Part shown: positions 47,201-55,920 of the stretch, piece by piece | Numbering within the stretch: position 1 is the stretch's first letter | Layout: each line of letters begins with the position of its first letter | Origin: Corallococcus silvisoli | GTDB taxonomy: Bacteria > Myxococcota > Myxococcia > Myxococcales > Myxococcaceae | Reading direction: 5' to 3' | DNA: 64,000 nt | Assembly (NCBI RefSeq): GCF_009909145.1 | Contig: NZ_JAAAPJ010000001.1 | Location: 310,001 to 374,000 of the forward strand | Notes under the pieces: model-generated | What the model was told of the DNA's origin: nothing | Database searches by the model: none | Seen by the model: only the letters and a program-made list of their open reading frames with translations | Program-made: the position numbers and the translations under genes

Positions 47201-47343
47201 ACGTCCTGTTCGGAGAGGCCGCGCTCCAGGAGCGCGGTGTCCAGATGGCCTCCCTGGGCCTGATGCTGACGCAACAACTCTCCGGCCTGCTCCTGGGTCA
47301 GGAGGGCGCGCGAGACGAGGTGCTGGGCAAGACGCGAAGGCAT
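44281..47343 (-). CDS. GspE-N (MshEN) / GAF-like / HEAT-repeat protein
   Basis: 1020 residues in four blocks. Residues 1-150 match the N-terminal domain of type II secretion/type IV pilus ATPases (MPSRLAQHLVSRALLTQEQAGELLRQHQ, LLGEVSGFRPVNLVDFEPNLEVASFIPPKIAERLSVVPLSLDGNTLHVA), a fold that binds cyclic-di-GMP in MshE. Residues 155-505 are a Pro/Ala/Gln-rich linker. A GAF-like segment follows (about 510-690, LDRLLDVALRFGRRTFDYVAAFAVVRGAAGGWDARG). Residues 720-1010 are HEAT-like helical repeats. No ATPase domain is present. It is probably a c-di-GMP- or pilus-related signalling protein, and is followed at 16 nt by a histidine kinase gene. Confidence 0.82.
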   Translation of the reverse strand: MPSRLAQHLVSRALLTQEQAGELLRQHQAQGGHLDTALLERGLSEQDVLALLGEVSGFRPVNLVDFEPNLEVASFIPPKIAERLSVVPLSLDGNTLHVACAYPVPKKELDEVGFLLGKPLELWVAIELRVREWISIIYRQPLPPRFVQLGEAVAAQQAGALTPPPPPPPDDESSMTVDMVEQLARSVAQEPVPAGPRPASREPAPADIPPPAYVREPLRLNTSAGPVTTARAVQRPTPPPAPADIPPPAYTREPLRLNMPGTPARPTPPAAQAPNRGASGNTEPPTLYPPGERPLPPPQPVPVLLPVDAPSGAKPQGQPPGAQAASRPGAAPQGLAPTATQAPRTAAPQAGAPAQGPSTTAAQDSSRPGTSAQGASDSAAASGRQGTTLQGATHPGPAAPQGPSATTAQGAGSTAQPRAGAAAQAPQATGARPPVWPPAPEQQNRAAPTGTPTPPPVPPTPPRGEPSFIIFSNPASSPGASRPRATPEPASVPGASNAPDAAVPDWTLPQARAALRESTRDLDRLLDVALRFGRRTFDYVAAFAVVRGAAGGWDARGDGLDANALSQVSIPLDASSVFRTVAVTRGSYAGPLPPDALTRHYLELFGRQAPRTVFLYPVEVKGRLVSILYGDCGQKPMSQRRLSDYILFCQDLPAAFQELILFRKQRVAELRTPEEDITIDVDVPGFPASAQPAPAPAVVAGLGWNPVFGRGGVANLGRAAAMPPRVLSPEERPPPDFAPLLRRLTGPDAAQRSSAMAELARSPEASARVLAQHFPGPTAWSRLPVVELPEADELGPIPAALSRLGRPAAVALAPLLDSNDADTRYLALLTAGNLPYAELVDGVLRGLFDMEPDISSAARVAAAALKHLPRLDASLRDLRQEMTSRDALRRSLAARALGTLHDRDAIEGLINLTGSDDAMCAQAAAEALREVTRATLGLQPRQWSGWWAENRSRRRADWLVAALRHRELDVRLAAIEELSRALHDTLGYYADAPDAEREAAVRRWESAAVDPANARRLGML

Positions 47344-47393
47344 GAAGGCCGCGGCATCTTACGGCCGCGGCCGCAAGGCACAATGAGTGGGTT

Positions 47394-49661
47394 TCAGCTC
47401 GGTTGGACGACGAAGGTGGACGTCAGCTTGTCATGAAGCGTCTGCCCGCGTCGGTCGAACAGCGCCATCCAGAAGCCGCCCAGGAACAGAACGAAGGAAA
47501 CCCCGGCGAGCAGCGCCCGGAAGATGGCCCGGCCCGGGGTGGGCGCCATGCCGTGGGTGTCGACCAGGCGCAGGCCCAGGAGCAACCGGCCCAGCGTGCG
47601 TCCATTCCAGAGGAAGGCCGCGACCGCGCAGTAGACGGTCGCCAGCACCAGCATCAGGACCATGCCCGGCAGCAGCACGGTGTGCAGCGCGCGCAGCCAG
47701 GCCACGAACGCGTCCAGTCCGGTCAACCCGGGCTGGGGGCCCTTCACGCCCGCGACCGACGAGGCCAGGGTGATGTAGGCCGCCGCCACGGCGCCGATGG
47801 CCGCGGTGTCGACGGTGAACGACAGCAACCGGCGCCACAGCGACGCGGGCCTCGCGTGCACCTCGCCAGCGGCCGGAGCCGCCGCCTTGGTCACCTTCGA
47901 CTTGGAGGGCGCGGCGGGGGCCGCCGAGGCCTCCATGCGGGACACGCCCGGAGCAGGAGGCGAGGACGCGGTGGCGAAGGCCGGGGTCTCCAGCGGAGGC
48001 AGGAAGGCCGGATCCTCCATCATGGGCAGACCCGGCGCGGCGTCCCGGCGGGGCAGACCGGAGGACCGCGCGGGGCCGTCCATGCGAGGCAGACCTGAGG
48101 ACGCCGGGGCGGCGTCCCACTGCGCCGGACCGGAGGCATTCCCGTGGTGCATGCCGGAAGCAGCCTGGGCGGAGGCGTTCTCGTAAGGCATGCCGGAAGC
48201 AGCCTGGGCGGAGGCGTTCTCGGAGTGCATGCCAGACGCAGCCTGCGCGGGGGAGTTCGCGTGAGGCTGCCCGGACGCGGCCGCCTGCGCGGAGGCGTTC
48301 CCGTGGGGCAGCCCGGACGCTGAAGGCTGCGCGGCCACGCCCATCCGAGGCTGAGCCGGAGGGGCAGGGTGCGAGGCCGCGCCCATGCGCGGCAGGCCCG
48401 CTGCAGCCTGCGCGGCCACGTCCGTGGGCGGCAGGCCGACGGATGCGTGGGGCTGCGCGGCCGTTCCCGGACGCGCGGCCTGCGCATCCATGCGGGGCAG
48501 ACCGGGTGCGCCCTGGGCGGCATCCCTGCGAGGCAGACCGGAGGCCTGCGCCTGGGGCCGGGCGCCATGCGGCTCGGTGCCGTAGGCGGGCGTGGGCGCG
48601 GAGCCCGGACGGGGCTCCATGGCGTTCATCGGAGCCGGCGCGGCGCGAGGCGCGGCGACCCCCGGAATCTGGAAGCCCGGCTCTGGCATGGCCGGCGTCG
48701 GCGCGGCGCGCGGAGGGGCCACGGCGGCCAGCGGAGCCACGGCCGGAGGAGGCTGCGCCGTGGCGGGGCGCGGAGGAAGCACGGCGCCTGAAGGAGCATT
48801 CGCGGAAGCCGGCGCGGCGCGAGGAGGCATGGGCGCGGCGGCGGGCGTCGCCACACGGGGAGCCTGCTGCGCGGGAGGCCGGGCCGTCTGGCCTTCACCG
48901 TGCGGTGCGGCGGCTCGGAGCGCCGCCTCGGGCGAAGGCGCGGAGGCGCGCGCGGCCGCGTCCATCGGCGGAGCGGGAGCACGCGGAGTCGCACGGGCGG
49001 CTGCGTCGGCCTGGGGCGCGGCGGACCGGACCTGTGCCTCCGAAGGCGGCATGGGGGCGCGAACCGTCGCATCGGAGGCCGGAGCCGCGGCGCGAACCGT
49101 CGCGTCGGAGGCCGGAGCCGCGGCGCGAACCGTCGCGTCGGAGGCCGGAGTCGCGGCGCGAACCGTCGCGTCGGCCTGGGGCGTGGTGGCGCGAGCCGTC
49201 GCGGCAGAAGCCGGAGCCGCGGCGGGCGCGCGGGGCGTCGCGCCGGGTGCGCGCACCGCCGGTCCATCCGTCGGGGGCACGGCGGCGCGAGGCGCGGCGA
49301 CACGCGGCGGCGCGGCGGCGGGCGCCTGCGCGGGCTGGGGAGCGGGTGCTCGGGGCGGCGTCGCCGAACGAACGGCGGGCGTCATCCCCGGCGGGGTGAT
49401 GGGGCTCCGGGGCGGCTCCATCACGAAGGCAGGCGTGCCTCGCAGCGTCTCCGGCTCCACCGGCTCATTGTTCAGGGTGACGGGATCGCCGCCCATGTCC
49501 AGGGCGTCGCGATCCCCCGCCTTGCGACGGTCGATATGGATGTCGCGGTCGAGCAGGCTCGGGATGGGAGCCGCCACTGGCGGGCGCGCGGCATTGGCGG
49601 CGCAAGCAGGGCAATCTCCGACCGGCGGCAGCGAGGCGCCGCACTTCAGGCACTTGGACAA
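47394..49661 (-). CDS. RDD family membrane protein with zinc-ribbon and long disordered linker
   Basis: 755 residues. The N-terminus is a zinc ribbon with CxxC pairs at 4/7 and 17/20 (CLKCGASLPPVGDCPAC). About residues 50-585 are a disordered Ala/Pro/Ser/Gln-rich linker with several short repeat families (ASDATVRAAAP; NASAQAASGM). The C-terminal 150 residues are an RDD domain with three to four membrane helices (RPASLWRRLLSFTVDTAAIGAVAAAYITL through ALFDRRGQTLHDKLTSTFVV). RDD proteins are of uncertain role; some are ion exchangers. It lies 50 nt upstream of the GspE-N/HEAT gene. Confidence 0.82.
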   Translation of the reverse strand: MSKCLKCGASLPPVGDCPACAANAARPPVAAPIPSLLDRDIHIDRRKAGDRDALDMGGDPVTLNNEPVEPETLRGTPAFVMEPPRSPITPPGMTPAVRSATPPRAPAPQPAQAPAAAPPRVAAPRAAVPPTDGPAVRAPGATPRAPAAAPASAATARATTPQADATVRAATPASDATVRAAAPASDATVRAAAPASDATVRAPMPPSEAQVRSAAPQADAAARATPRAPAPPMDAAARASAPSPEAALRAAAPHGEGQTARPPAQQAPRVATPAAAPMPPRAAPASANAPSGAVLPPRPATAQPPPAVAPLAAVAPPRAAPTPAMPEPGFQIPGVAAPRAAPAPMNAMEPRPGSAPTPAYGTEPHGARPQAQASGLPRRDAAQGAPGLPRMDAQAARPGTAAQPHASVGLPPTDVAAQAAAGLPRMGAASHPAPPAQPRMGVAAQPSASGLPHGNASAQAAASGQPHANSPAQAASGMHSENASAQAASGMPYENASAQAASGMHHGNASGPAQWDAAPASSGLPRMDGPARSSGLPRRDAAPGLPMMEDPAFLPPLETPAFATASSPPAPGVSRMEASAAPAAPSKSKVTKAAAPAAGEVHARPASLWRRLLSFTVDTAAIGAVAAAYITLASSVAGVKGPQPGLTGLDAFVAWLRALHTVLLPGMVLMLVLATVYCAVAAFLWNGRTLGRLLLGLRLVDTHGMAPTPGRAIFRALLAGVSFVLFLGGFWMALFDRRGQTLHDKLTSTFVVQPS
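49057..49188 (-). repeat. Four 33-bp tandem units in the RDD-protein linker
   Basis: Units of 33 bp beginning gcgcgaaccgtcgc recur at 49057, 49090, 49123 and 49156. Each encodes an ASDATVRAAAP-like 11-mer. The DNA is nearly identical between units, indicating recent in-frame expansion. Confidence 0.8.
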
Positions 49662-49827
49662 CGGATCCTCCCGGTGACGCGAACAACCGTCGCCATGAAA
49701 GGCCGCATTCAGGCCTGTAGCAAGAAAAGGACAAGCCCCCGAGGCCCCTCGCCCGAGGAACCGTCAGGGGCTCGGCAACCCTGTGGCATCCCGCCCTTCG
49801 GAGACGGTGCGTACGGGGCGCCTCACG

Positions 49828-50094
49828 CTAGGCGTGGACGCGGCGCCGTCCCGCCGCTCCCACGAGGAGCAGCACGATGATCGATCCCACCACCGACATG
49901 ATGATGCCGGAAGCATGCAGGTCGAAGAGCCGTCCGTTGCGCTCGAAGAGCGAACCGATGAGGCCGCCCACCAGCGAGCCGACCATGCCCAAGAGGGTGG
50001 TGGCCATCAGGCCCATGCTCTGCTTGCCCGGCAGGATGGCCCGAGCGATGAGGCCCGCGATGAGGCCGATGATGATGAAGGCGATGATCCCCAT
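49828..50094 (-). CDS. GlsB/YeaQ/YmgE family small membrane protein
   Basis: 88 residues with three Gly-rich transmembrane segments: MGIIAFIIIGLIAGLIARAILPGKQSMGL, TTLLGMVGSLVGGLIGSLF and GIIMSVVGSIIVLLLVGAAGRR. This is the standard pattern of the family, whose members are stress-induced inner-membrane proteins of unknown mechanism. The start at 50094 is chosen because it matches the family start; an upstream in-frame ATG at 50220 would add an atypical Arg-rich leader. Confidence 0.9.
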   Translation of the reverse strand: MGIIAFIIIGLIAGLIARAILPGKQSMGLMATTLLGMVGSLVGGLIGSLFERNGRLFDLHASGIIMSVVGSIIVLLLVGAAGRRRVHA

Positions 50095-50203
50095 GAGAGT
50101 CTCTCCCGTGTGAGGGACCCGCGAGGTCCCGAATGGCTGAAACGTAGGAATGGCCACACGGATCCGTGACTCAGGGTGGGGGAAGGGCCTGCCCGTCCGC
50201 CTG

Positions 50204-50956
50204 CTAACCGAACGACCCATCCAGGTGCTGCATCACCGCGAGCGCCGCGAGCGCCGCCGTCTCCGTGCGCAGGATGCGGGAGCCCAGCGTCACGGGCCTT
50301 GCGCCCAATGCGCGCAAACCGTCGACCTCCTCGCGAGCAAGCCCTCCTTCGGGGCCAATCACCAGCGCCACCGGGGTCCCCGGCCCCGCGCTCCGGAAGG
50401 CCTCACCGAGCGGCACCGCGGACTCCTCCTCGTCCAGCACCAGCAGGAGCGTGCCCGGCGTCAACGCGCGCGCCGCGTCCAGCAAGGGCTGGGGCGGATG
50501 CACGGAAGGGACGTCGTCGCGGCGACACTGGCGCGCGGCCTCCTCCACGATTCGGGCCCACCGCTGCGTGCGCTCCTCGGCGCGCTTCGGCTCCAGCTTC
50601 ACCACGCTGCGCGCCGTGGCCACCGGATGGAACGCGGTGGCGCCCAGCTCGGTGCCCTTCTGAAGCACCATCTCCAGCTTGTCCCCCTTGGGCAGCCCCT
50701 GGAGCACGTGCATCCGTCGCGCGGGGGGCGTCACCCGCACGGTCCCCAACACCAGCCGGACGGCCTCCGGCTCCAGCCCCGTGACGCGCGCCTCGAAGGC
50801 GCGGCCCTTGCCGTCGAACACCTCCAGCGCGTCGCCCTCCGACAGCCGCAGCACGTGGACCAGGTAATGGCGGCGCTCGCCCGTGAGCGTCACATCGGAG
50901 GGGGTGGGCTCGGGCAGCGGAACGAAGAGGCGGACCACGGCGGCTTCCTGACTCAA
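50204..50956 (-). CDS. rsmE: 16S rRNA (uracil-1498-N3)-methyltransferase RsmE
   Basis: 250 residues. N-terminal PUA-like domain (MSQEAAVVRLFVPL through ALEVFDGKGRAFEA), then the SPOUT methyltransferase domain with the knot motifs VALVIGPEGGLAREEVDGLRALG and VTLGSRILRTETAALAALAVM. It methylates U1498 of 16S rRNA in the assembled 30S subunit. A GTG start a few codons downstream (VVRLFVPL) is a possible alternative. Divergent from the asparaginase gene. Confidence 0.95.
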   Translation of the reverse strand: MSQEAAVVRLFVPLPEPTPSDVTLTGERRHYLVHVLRLSEGDALEVFDGKGRAFEARVTGLEPEAVRLVLGTVRVTPPARRMHVLQGLPKGDKLEMVLQKGTELGATAFHPVATARSVVKLEPKRAEERTQRWARIVEEAARQCRRDDVPSVHPPQPLLDAARALTPGTLLLVLDEEESAVPLGEAFRSAGPGTPVALVIGPEGGLAREEVDGLRALGARPVTLGSRILRTETAALAALAVMQHLDGSFG

Positions 50957-51109
50957 GAAGGGGAGGGACGCCCGGAGGATTCAGCAGGCCCCGCCCGGAC
51001 ACCAGCCCACATGCGGCCAGGCCCTTCCTTTTCCGGACGCGCGGCCCCGACCGTGTCCCACCGCGGCGGGACACGCGGGCGGGCCTCCTGCTATGGGCCG
51101 CGAGCGCCC

Positions 51110-52105
51110 ATGTCCACCTTCGTCATCGAATCCACCCGCTCCGGCTTCGTCGAGTCCCTTCACACCGTGTCCGTCGCGGTGGTGAGCGCGGAGGGCTCGC
51201 TCGTCGCGTCCGCGGGCGACCCGGACCGAGCCACCTTCTGGCGCTCGGCGGCCAAGCCCTTCCAGTCGCTGCCCATGGTGCAGGACGGCGCGGCGGACCG
51301 CTTCGGCTTCGGCCCGCGCGAGCTGGCGCTGGCGTGCGCGTCCCACTCCAGCGAGCCCGTGCACCGCGCCCTCGCCATGCGGATGCTGGCCGCGTCCGGC
51401 TGCGACGAGCGCGACCTCGCGTGCGGCCCGCATCCGTCGCTGTCGCCCGCGGTCGCGGAGGAGGCGCTCAAGGCGGGCGTGGTGCTCACGCCCCGCTGGA
51501 ACAACTGCTCCGGCAAGCACGCCGGCATGCTCGCGCTGGCCCGGCATCACGGCTGGGACCTCCAGGGCTACGCCAGCGCCGGCCACCCGGTGCAGGAGCG
51601 CATCCAGGATGAAATCGCGAAGTGGACGGGCCTGCCCCGCGACGCGCTGGTGACGGGCGTGGACGGCTGCGTCGCCGTCTGCTTCGGCCTGCCCCTGCGC
51701 GCCATGGCCACCGGCTGGGCTCGCTTCGGCATCTCCGAGGACCCCGCCGCGCGCCGCCTGCGCGAAGCGATGCTGGCGCACCCGGAGCTGGTCGCGGGCA
51801 AGGGCCGCGCGTGCACGGACCTGATGACGGCCTTCCGGGGCGAAGCCGTGGTGAAGATTGGCGCGGAGGGCGTCTACTGCGCCGCGCTGCCCCGGGCCCG
51901 CCTGGGCATCGCCCTCAAGGTGGAGGATGGCGATGCCCGCTGCGCCACTCCCGCCCTCCTCGCCGTCCTCCGGGCCCTGGCGGACCCTCACGGCCTGTCG
52001 CTGCCCATGACAGGCCTGGAGCACCACGCGGAGCCGCGCCTGCTCAATACCCGGAACGAGGTCGTGGGCTCCCTCCGCGCGGCCGGGGCACTCGGCTTCG
52101 TCTGA
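51110..52105 (+). CDS. L-asparaginase, Rhizobium etli type (asparaginase II family)
   Basis: 331 residues. It matches the thermolabile zinc-containing asparaginase family (class 3). The catalytic Ser-Lys pair is in RSAAKPFQ (Ser46, Lys49), the second Ser in ASHSSEP (Ser78), and the zinc ligands in NNCSGKH (Cys133, Lys136) and VDGCVAV (Cys187). All are at a constant offset of two from the R. etli enzyme as I remember it. It hydrolyses asparagine to aspartate and ammonia in the cytoplasm. No strong ribosome-binding site is visible before the ATG, but the start fits the family N-terminus. Confidence 0.92.
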   Translation: MSTFVIESTRSGFVESLHTVSVAVVSAEGSLVASAGDPDRATFWRSAAKPFQSLPMVQDGAADRFGFGPRELALACASHSSEPVHRALAMRMLAASGCDERDLACGPHPSLSPAVAEEALKAGVVLTPRWNNCSGKHAGMLALARHHGWDLQGYASAGHPVQERIQDEIAKWTGLPRDALVTGVDGCVAVCFGLPLRAMATGWARFGISEDPAARRLREAMLAHPELVAGKGRACTDLMTAFRGEAVVKIGAEGVYCAALPRARLGIALKVEDGDARCATPALLAVLRALADPHGLSLPMTGLEHHAEPRLLNTRNEVVGSLRAAGALGFV

Positions 52106-52134
52106 AGCCTGAAGCCCCTCGCGCCGAAGCCCGC

Positions 52135-52186
52135 TGTAGCGCGGAAGGTCACCCGCGCCGCGGGTTCTGTAACCCTTCCCGCTACA
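52135..52186. terminator. Large inverted repeat between convergent genes
   Basis: Arms tgtagcgcggaaggt (52135-52149) and acccttcccgctaca (52172-52186) pair over 14 bp with one bulge. Inside lies a second small hairpin (acccg/cgggt, 52151-52165). It lies 30 nt after the asparaginase stop and 184 nt from the prmA stop. There is no clear T-run, so it may be a Rho-assisted stop or a transcript-end stabiliser rather than a classic terminator. Confidence 0.45.
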
Positions 52187-52369
52187 ACCGGGCCCGGTGT
52201 CCCCCGGTCGCCCGGGGACGCGGCGGCCGGCACGCGGACTGCATTGCTCGCACCCGGCGGGAGTCGCGAGGTCCTGTAGTCAGGGGGAACACCGCGCGAG
52301 TCCAGAAGGGGTCGGGCTCTCGGACATCGTGTTCGTGGCCCGGCCCCCTCTTGTTTCTGGAGGCGTGGG

Positions 52370-53236
52370 TCAGCGCTTCAGGTCGATGCGAACCCACTCG
52401 CCCTGCTGCGCGCCCGCCAGCACCGTGCACCCGAGCTTCTGGTACGCGGCCTCCACGTCCACGCGCTGGTGCGCGAGCACGCCGGCCAGCACCAGCCGGT
52501 CCTTCGCCTTGGCGACGATGAGCGGCGCCAGCTCGATGAGCGTGTTGGCCAGGATGTTCGCGAGCACCAGGTCGAAGGTGCCCGGCACCTGCGTCAGCTC
52601 GCGCCCGGAGATGTCCAGGTCGGGCGTCGCGTTGTCGGCGCAGTTCTCCTGCGCCAGCTCCACGGAGGTGGGGTCGTTGTCGGTGCCCACCACCGTGCCC
52701 GCGCCCAGCTTCTTCGCGGCGATGGCGAGCACGCCCGTGCCGGTGCCCACGTCCAGCACGCTGGCGCCCGGGTGCGTGGCCATGAAGTCATCCACCGCCG
52801 CCAGGCACAGCGACGTGGTGGGGTGGTCTCCCGTGCCGAAGGCCATCTTCGGCTCGATGACGATGCGCACCTTGTCCTGGGGCGCGTTCGCCACGTCCCA
52901 TGGCGGGCCCACCCAGAGGCGGCCCACGTTCACGGACTTGATGAGCGACTTCCACTCATTGCTCCAGTCCTGCTGGGGCTGCTCGTCCAGCGCGACGCGC
53001 GCCTTGGGGTGGCTCTCCACCACCTCGTCGCGAGCGGCCTCCGCGCTGGCGCGGTCCTCGAAGTAGGCGACGACGATGGACTCACCCGTCGCGGGGGCGC
53101 GCACGCCCGGCATGGTGGGCGTCTCGTGGTCGCGGACTTCCAGGCCCAGGGCGCCGGCCTCATGGAGGAGGTCCTGGAGGATCTCCGACGCTTCCTCCGC
53201 GATATCCACGGTGAGTGAAAGGTAGGTCTGGGACAT
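52370..53236 (-). CDS. prmA: Ribosomal protein L11 methyltransferase PrmA
   Basis: 288 residues. N-terminal L11-binding domain (YLSLTVDIAEEASEILQDLLHEAGALGLEVRD) and C-terminal SAM-dependent methyltransferase domain. The SAM motif is SVLDVGTGTGVLAIAAKKLGA, preceded by the family signature PKMAFGTGDHPTTSLCL, with DLVLANILANTLIELAP as the catalytic loop. It trimethylates lysines and the N-terminus of L11. It lies 80 nt downstream of the M16 protease gene in the same direction. Confidence 0.96.
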   Translation of the reverse strand: MSQTYLSLTVDIAEEASEILQDLLHEAGALGLEVRDHETPTMPGVRAPATGESIVVAYFEDRASAEAARDEVVESHPKARVALDEQPQQDWSNEWKSLIKSVNVGRLWVGPPWDVANAPQDKVRIVIEPKMAFGTGDHPTTSLCLAAVDDFMATHPGASVLDVGTGTGVLAIAAKKLGAGTVVGTDNDPTSVELAQENCADNATPDLDISGRELTQVPGTFDLVLANILANTLIELAPLIVAKAKDRLVLAGVLAHQRVDVEAAYQKLGCTVLAGAQQGEWVRIDLKR

Positions 53237-53316
53237 GCGCCCCTTCTACCCCAGCCGGTGCGGCGTGGAAGCGCCGTCGTGGGACGCCTCCACGCCTCCT
53301 GGCGACCGGGCGGCCG

Positions 53317-55920
53317 CTACGGTCCGACGACGGCCATGGCCATGCGGTCGAAGTCGATGACCCGGCGGGCCACCTCCTGGATCTCCTCCGCCGTCACCTT
53401 CGCCACGTGCTCGGAGTAGTGCAGGAAGTTGTCCAGCCCGACGCCGTAGCACGTGTCCAACGCCAGCAGCGTCGCGCGGGCGCTGTTGCGCTGCAGGTCG
53501 ATTTCATACGCCCCGATGATGTGTTGCTTGGCGCGCTCCAGCTCCGCCGCCGGGATGGGCTCGTCGCGGATGCGCTCCAGCTCGCGGCGCATGCCCTCCA
53601 CCGCCGCGTCCACCTTCTCCGGGCTCGTGCCCATGTAGACGGCGAAGTAGCCCGGATCCAACCCATCCATGGAGAAGCTGCTCACGCTGTACGCCATGGA
53701 GCGCTTGTCGCGCAGCTCCACGAAGAGCCGCCCGCCCTGGCCGGACAGCACCGTGGACAGCACGTCCAGCGCGATGCGCCACCGGTCGGTCAGCCGCGCG
53801 GCCTGGAAGCCCATCACCAGGTGCGTCTGCGCGCGCGCGAGCGTCTTCTTCTCCACGCGCGGCGAGGAGGGCGGCGCCTCCGGCCGCACCTGCTTCGGCG
53901 CCACCGCGCCGCCCCGCGACTGGCCGAAGAACTCGCGCGCCAGCGCCCGCACCTCGTCCACGCGCACGTCGCCCACCACGCTGAGCGTCAGCTGCGACGG
54001 GTCCATGTGCGCCCGGTGGTACGCGCGCAGCTGCTCTGGCCCCAGCGCCTCCACCGACGCCTTCTCGCCCGTGAGGGACAGCCGGTACGGGTGCTCCTGG
54101 TAGAGCGTGCGCGAGAACAGCTCGAACGCCAGGCCCGACGGCTTGTCCTCGCGGGTGAGGATGTCCTGCAACAACAGCGAGCGCTCCCGCGCGACCTCCT
54201 CCTCGCGGAAGGCCGGGTTGAGCAGGCAGTCCGCGAACAGCCGGAAGCCCGGCTCGAAGTAGCGCGCCAGGAAGTCCGCCTTCAGGCTCACGGAGTTGCG
54301 GCCGCCCTGGCCGCTGACGTTGCCCGCGTACAGGTCCTCCAGGTGGGAGATGTCGTCCGCGCTGAGCGACGTGGTGCCCTTGGTGAGGGTGCGGCTGAGC
54401 AGCGTGGTGATGCCGTTGTCCGCGGGCGTCTCATACCGCACGCCGCCGATGAAGGCCGCGCGCATGGAGACCAGCGGCACGTGGGGCTCCACGCGCACGA
54501 TGAGGGTCGCGCCGGAGGGCAGCTTCTCCTGCACCACCTCCGTGCGCGCGGACCCGGTGGTGCTCCGGGCCGGACGCGCGGGGGCCTCCGGGGGCGGCTG
54601 CCGGGCGGCGCGCTCCGGAGGCGTGAGGCCGGGGCTCCGCGCCGCCTCGTCCAGCGCGGCGTGCACCTCCGCTTCCGTCAGCGCGGCGGAGGGCGGCACG
54701 AGCGCGGTGGCGATGGCGTGCTCCAGCCGCAGGTACTTCTCCGCCACGCGGCGCAGATCCTCCGGCGTGAGGTTGCGGATGTGCTCCAGGTAGCGGGCCT
54801 CGGACTCCAGGCCGCCGGGGCTGGTCTGGTACGAGCCCAGGTTGCGCGCGGTGCCCTGCACCGTCTCCTTGCGGTAGACGGACTCCGCCTCCACCACGGC
54901 CTTGACCGTGCGCAGCTCGTCCTCGGACACCCGCGTGGTGCGCAGCGCCTCCAGCACGCGCGCCGTCTGCGTGAGCGCCTTCTGCGCCTGCGCGGGCGGC
55001 AGCGTCAGGGACACGGAGAAGATGCCGGGGTCCTTGGGCGTGTACGCGGAGGCGTGCACGTCGTTGACCAGGTGCTGCCGGCGCTTCACCTCGCGCACCA
55101 GCCACGACGAGTTGCCCTGGCCGGCGATCATCGCCAGCACGTCCAGCGCGGGCACGTCCGGGTGCTCCAGCTCCGGGATGGAGAAGGCCAGGTTCAGGTA
55201 GGCCTCCTTCACGTCCTCGGTCTGCACCAGGACGCGCCGGGCGGTGGGGGCCGCGTCCCGGGGACGGGACACCGGGCCCGCGTAGGGCCGGCCCCAGTCA
55301 CCGCCGAAGATCTCCTCCACCCACGGGCGTAGCTGCGCCTCGGTGAGGTCGCCCACCACCACCAGCACCAGGTTCTGGGGCGTGTAGTGCCGGTGGTAGA
55401 ACTCCAGCACCTTCTCGCGGGTGAAGCCGCGCACGCTCTCCTCGGTGCCGATGACGGGCAGCCGGTACGGGTGCGTCTGGAACGCGGCGGTGAACAGCCC
55501 GCGCGAGGACCGGCGGGCCGGAGAGTCGAAGCTGCGCTTGATCTCCTCGCACACCACCTCGATCTCCCGCGCCAGCTCGTCCTTGTCGAACGCGGAGCGG
55601 CGGACGGCGTCCCCCAGGATGTCCAGGCCCGTGCGGGCGAACTGGCTGGCGATGACGATGTGGTAGACGGTCTGGTCGAAGGACGTCCAGGCGTTGATTT
55701 CACCGCCGTGCGCTTCGATGTCCCGGGCGATTTCACCCGGGCCCCTGCGCTCCGTGCCCTTGAAGAGCATGTGCTCGTGCAGGTGGGCGAGGCCGGCCTG
55801 GTCGGGCCTTTCATCCGCGCTGCCGGCCTTGACCCAGACCTGGAAGGCCGCGACCTTGGCGGCGTGCTGCTCTTCGAAGACGACGGTGAGCCCGTTGGGC
55901 AGGCTGTAGCGGATGGGCAT
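53317..55920 (-). CDS. M16 family zinc metallopeptidase (two M16 halves)
   Basis: 867 residues. The first half carries the inverted zinc motif HxxEH in AHLHEHMLFKGTERRGPGEIA (about residues 46-50), with downstream Glu in VCEEIKRSFDSPARR. The second half (from about residue 450, LPSGATLIVRVEPHVPLVSMRAAFIGGVRYE) keeps the fold but lacks HxxEH, as expected for the inactive half of pitrilysin-type enzymes. No signal peptide is seen. It degrades peptides inside a closed chamber. The gene starts 56 nt from the left end of the divergent coiled-coil ORF's open frame. A weak ribosome-binding site precedes the ATG. Confidence 0.92.
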   Translation of the reverse strand: MPIRYSLPNGLTVVFEEQHAAKVAAFQVWVKAGSADERPDQAGLAHLHEHMLFKGTERRGPGEIARDIEAHGGEINAWTSFDQTVYHIVIASQFARTGLDILGDAVRRSAFDKDELAREIEVVCEEIKRSFDSPARRSSRGLFTAAFQTHPYRLPVIGTEESVRGFTREKVLEFYHRHYTPQNLVLVVVGDLTEAQLRPWVEEIFGGDWGRPYAGPVSRPRDAAPTARRVLVQTEDVKEAYLNLAFSIPELEHPDVPALDVLAMIAGQGNSSWLVREVKRRQHLVNDVHASAYTPKDPGIFSVSLTLPPAQAQKALTQTARVLEALRTTRVSEDELRTVKAVVEAESVYRKETVQGTARNLGSYQTSPGGLESEARYLEHIRNLTPEDLRRVAEKYLRLEHAIATALVPPSAALTEAEVHAALDEAARSPGLTPPERAARQPPPEAPARPARSTTGSARTEVVQEKLPSGATLIVRVEPHVPLVSMRAAFIGGVRYETPADNGITTLLSRTLTKGTTSLSADDISHLEDLYAGNVSGQGGRNSVSLKADFLARYFEPGFRLFADCLLNPAFREEEVARERSLLLQDILTREDKPSGLAFELFSRTLYQEHPYRLSLTGEKASVEALGPEQLRAYHRAHMDPSQLTLSVVGDVRVDEVRALAREFFGQSRGGAVAPKQVRPEAPPSSPRVEKKTLARAQTHLVMGFQAARLTDRWRIALDVLSTVLSGQGGRLFVELRDKRSMAYSVSSFSMDGLDPGYFAVYMGTSPEKVDAAVEGMRRELERIRDEPIPAAELERAKQHIIGAYEIDLQRNSARATLLALDTCYGVGLDNFLHYSEHVAKVTAEEIQEVARRVIDFDRMAMAVVGP

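Noticed and set aside
43978..47436. An 1152-codon plus-strand open frame
   Set aside because: It lies antisense to the GspE-N/HEAT gene and part of the kinase; no domain and typical shadow composition.
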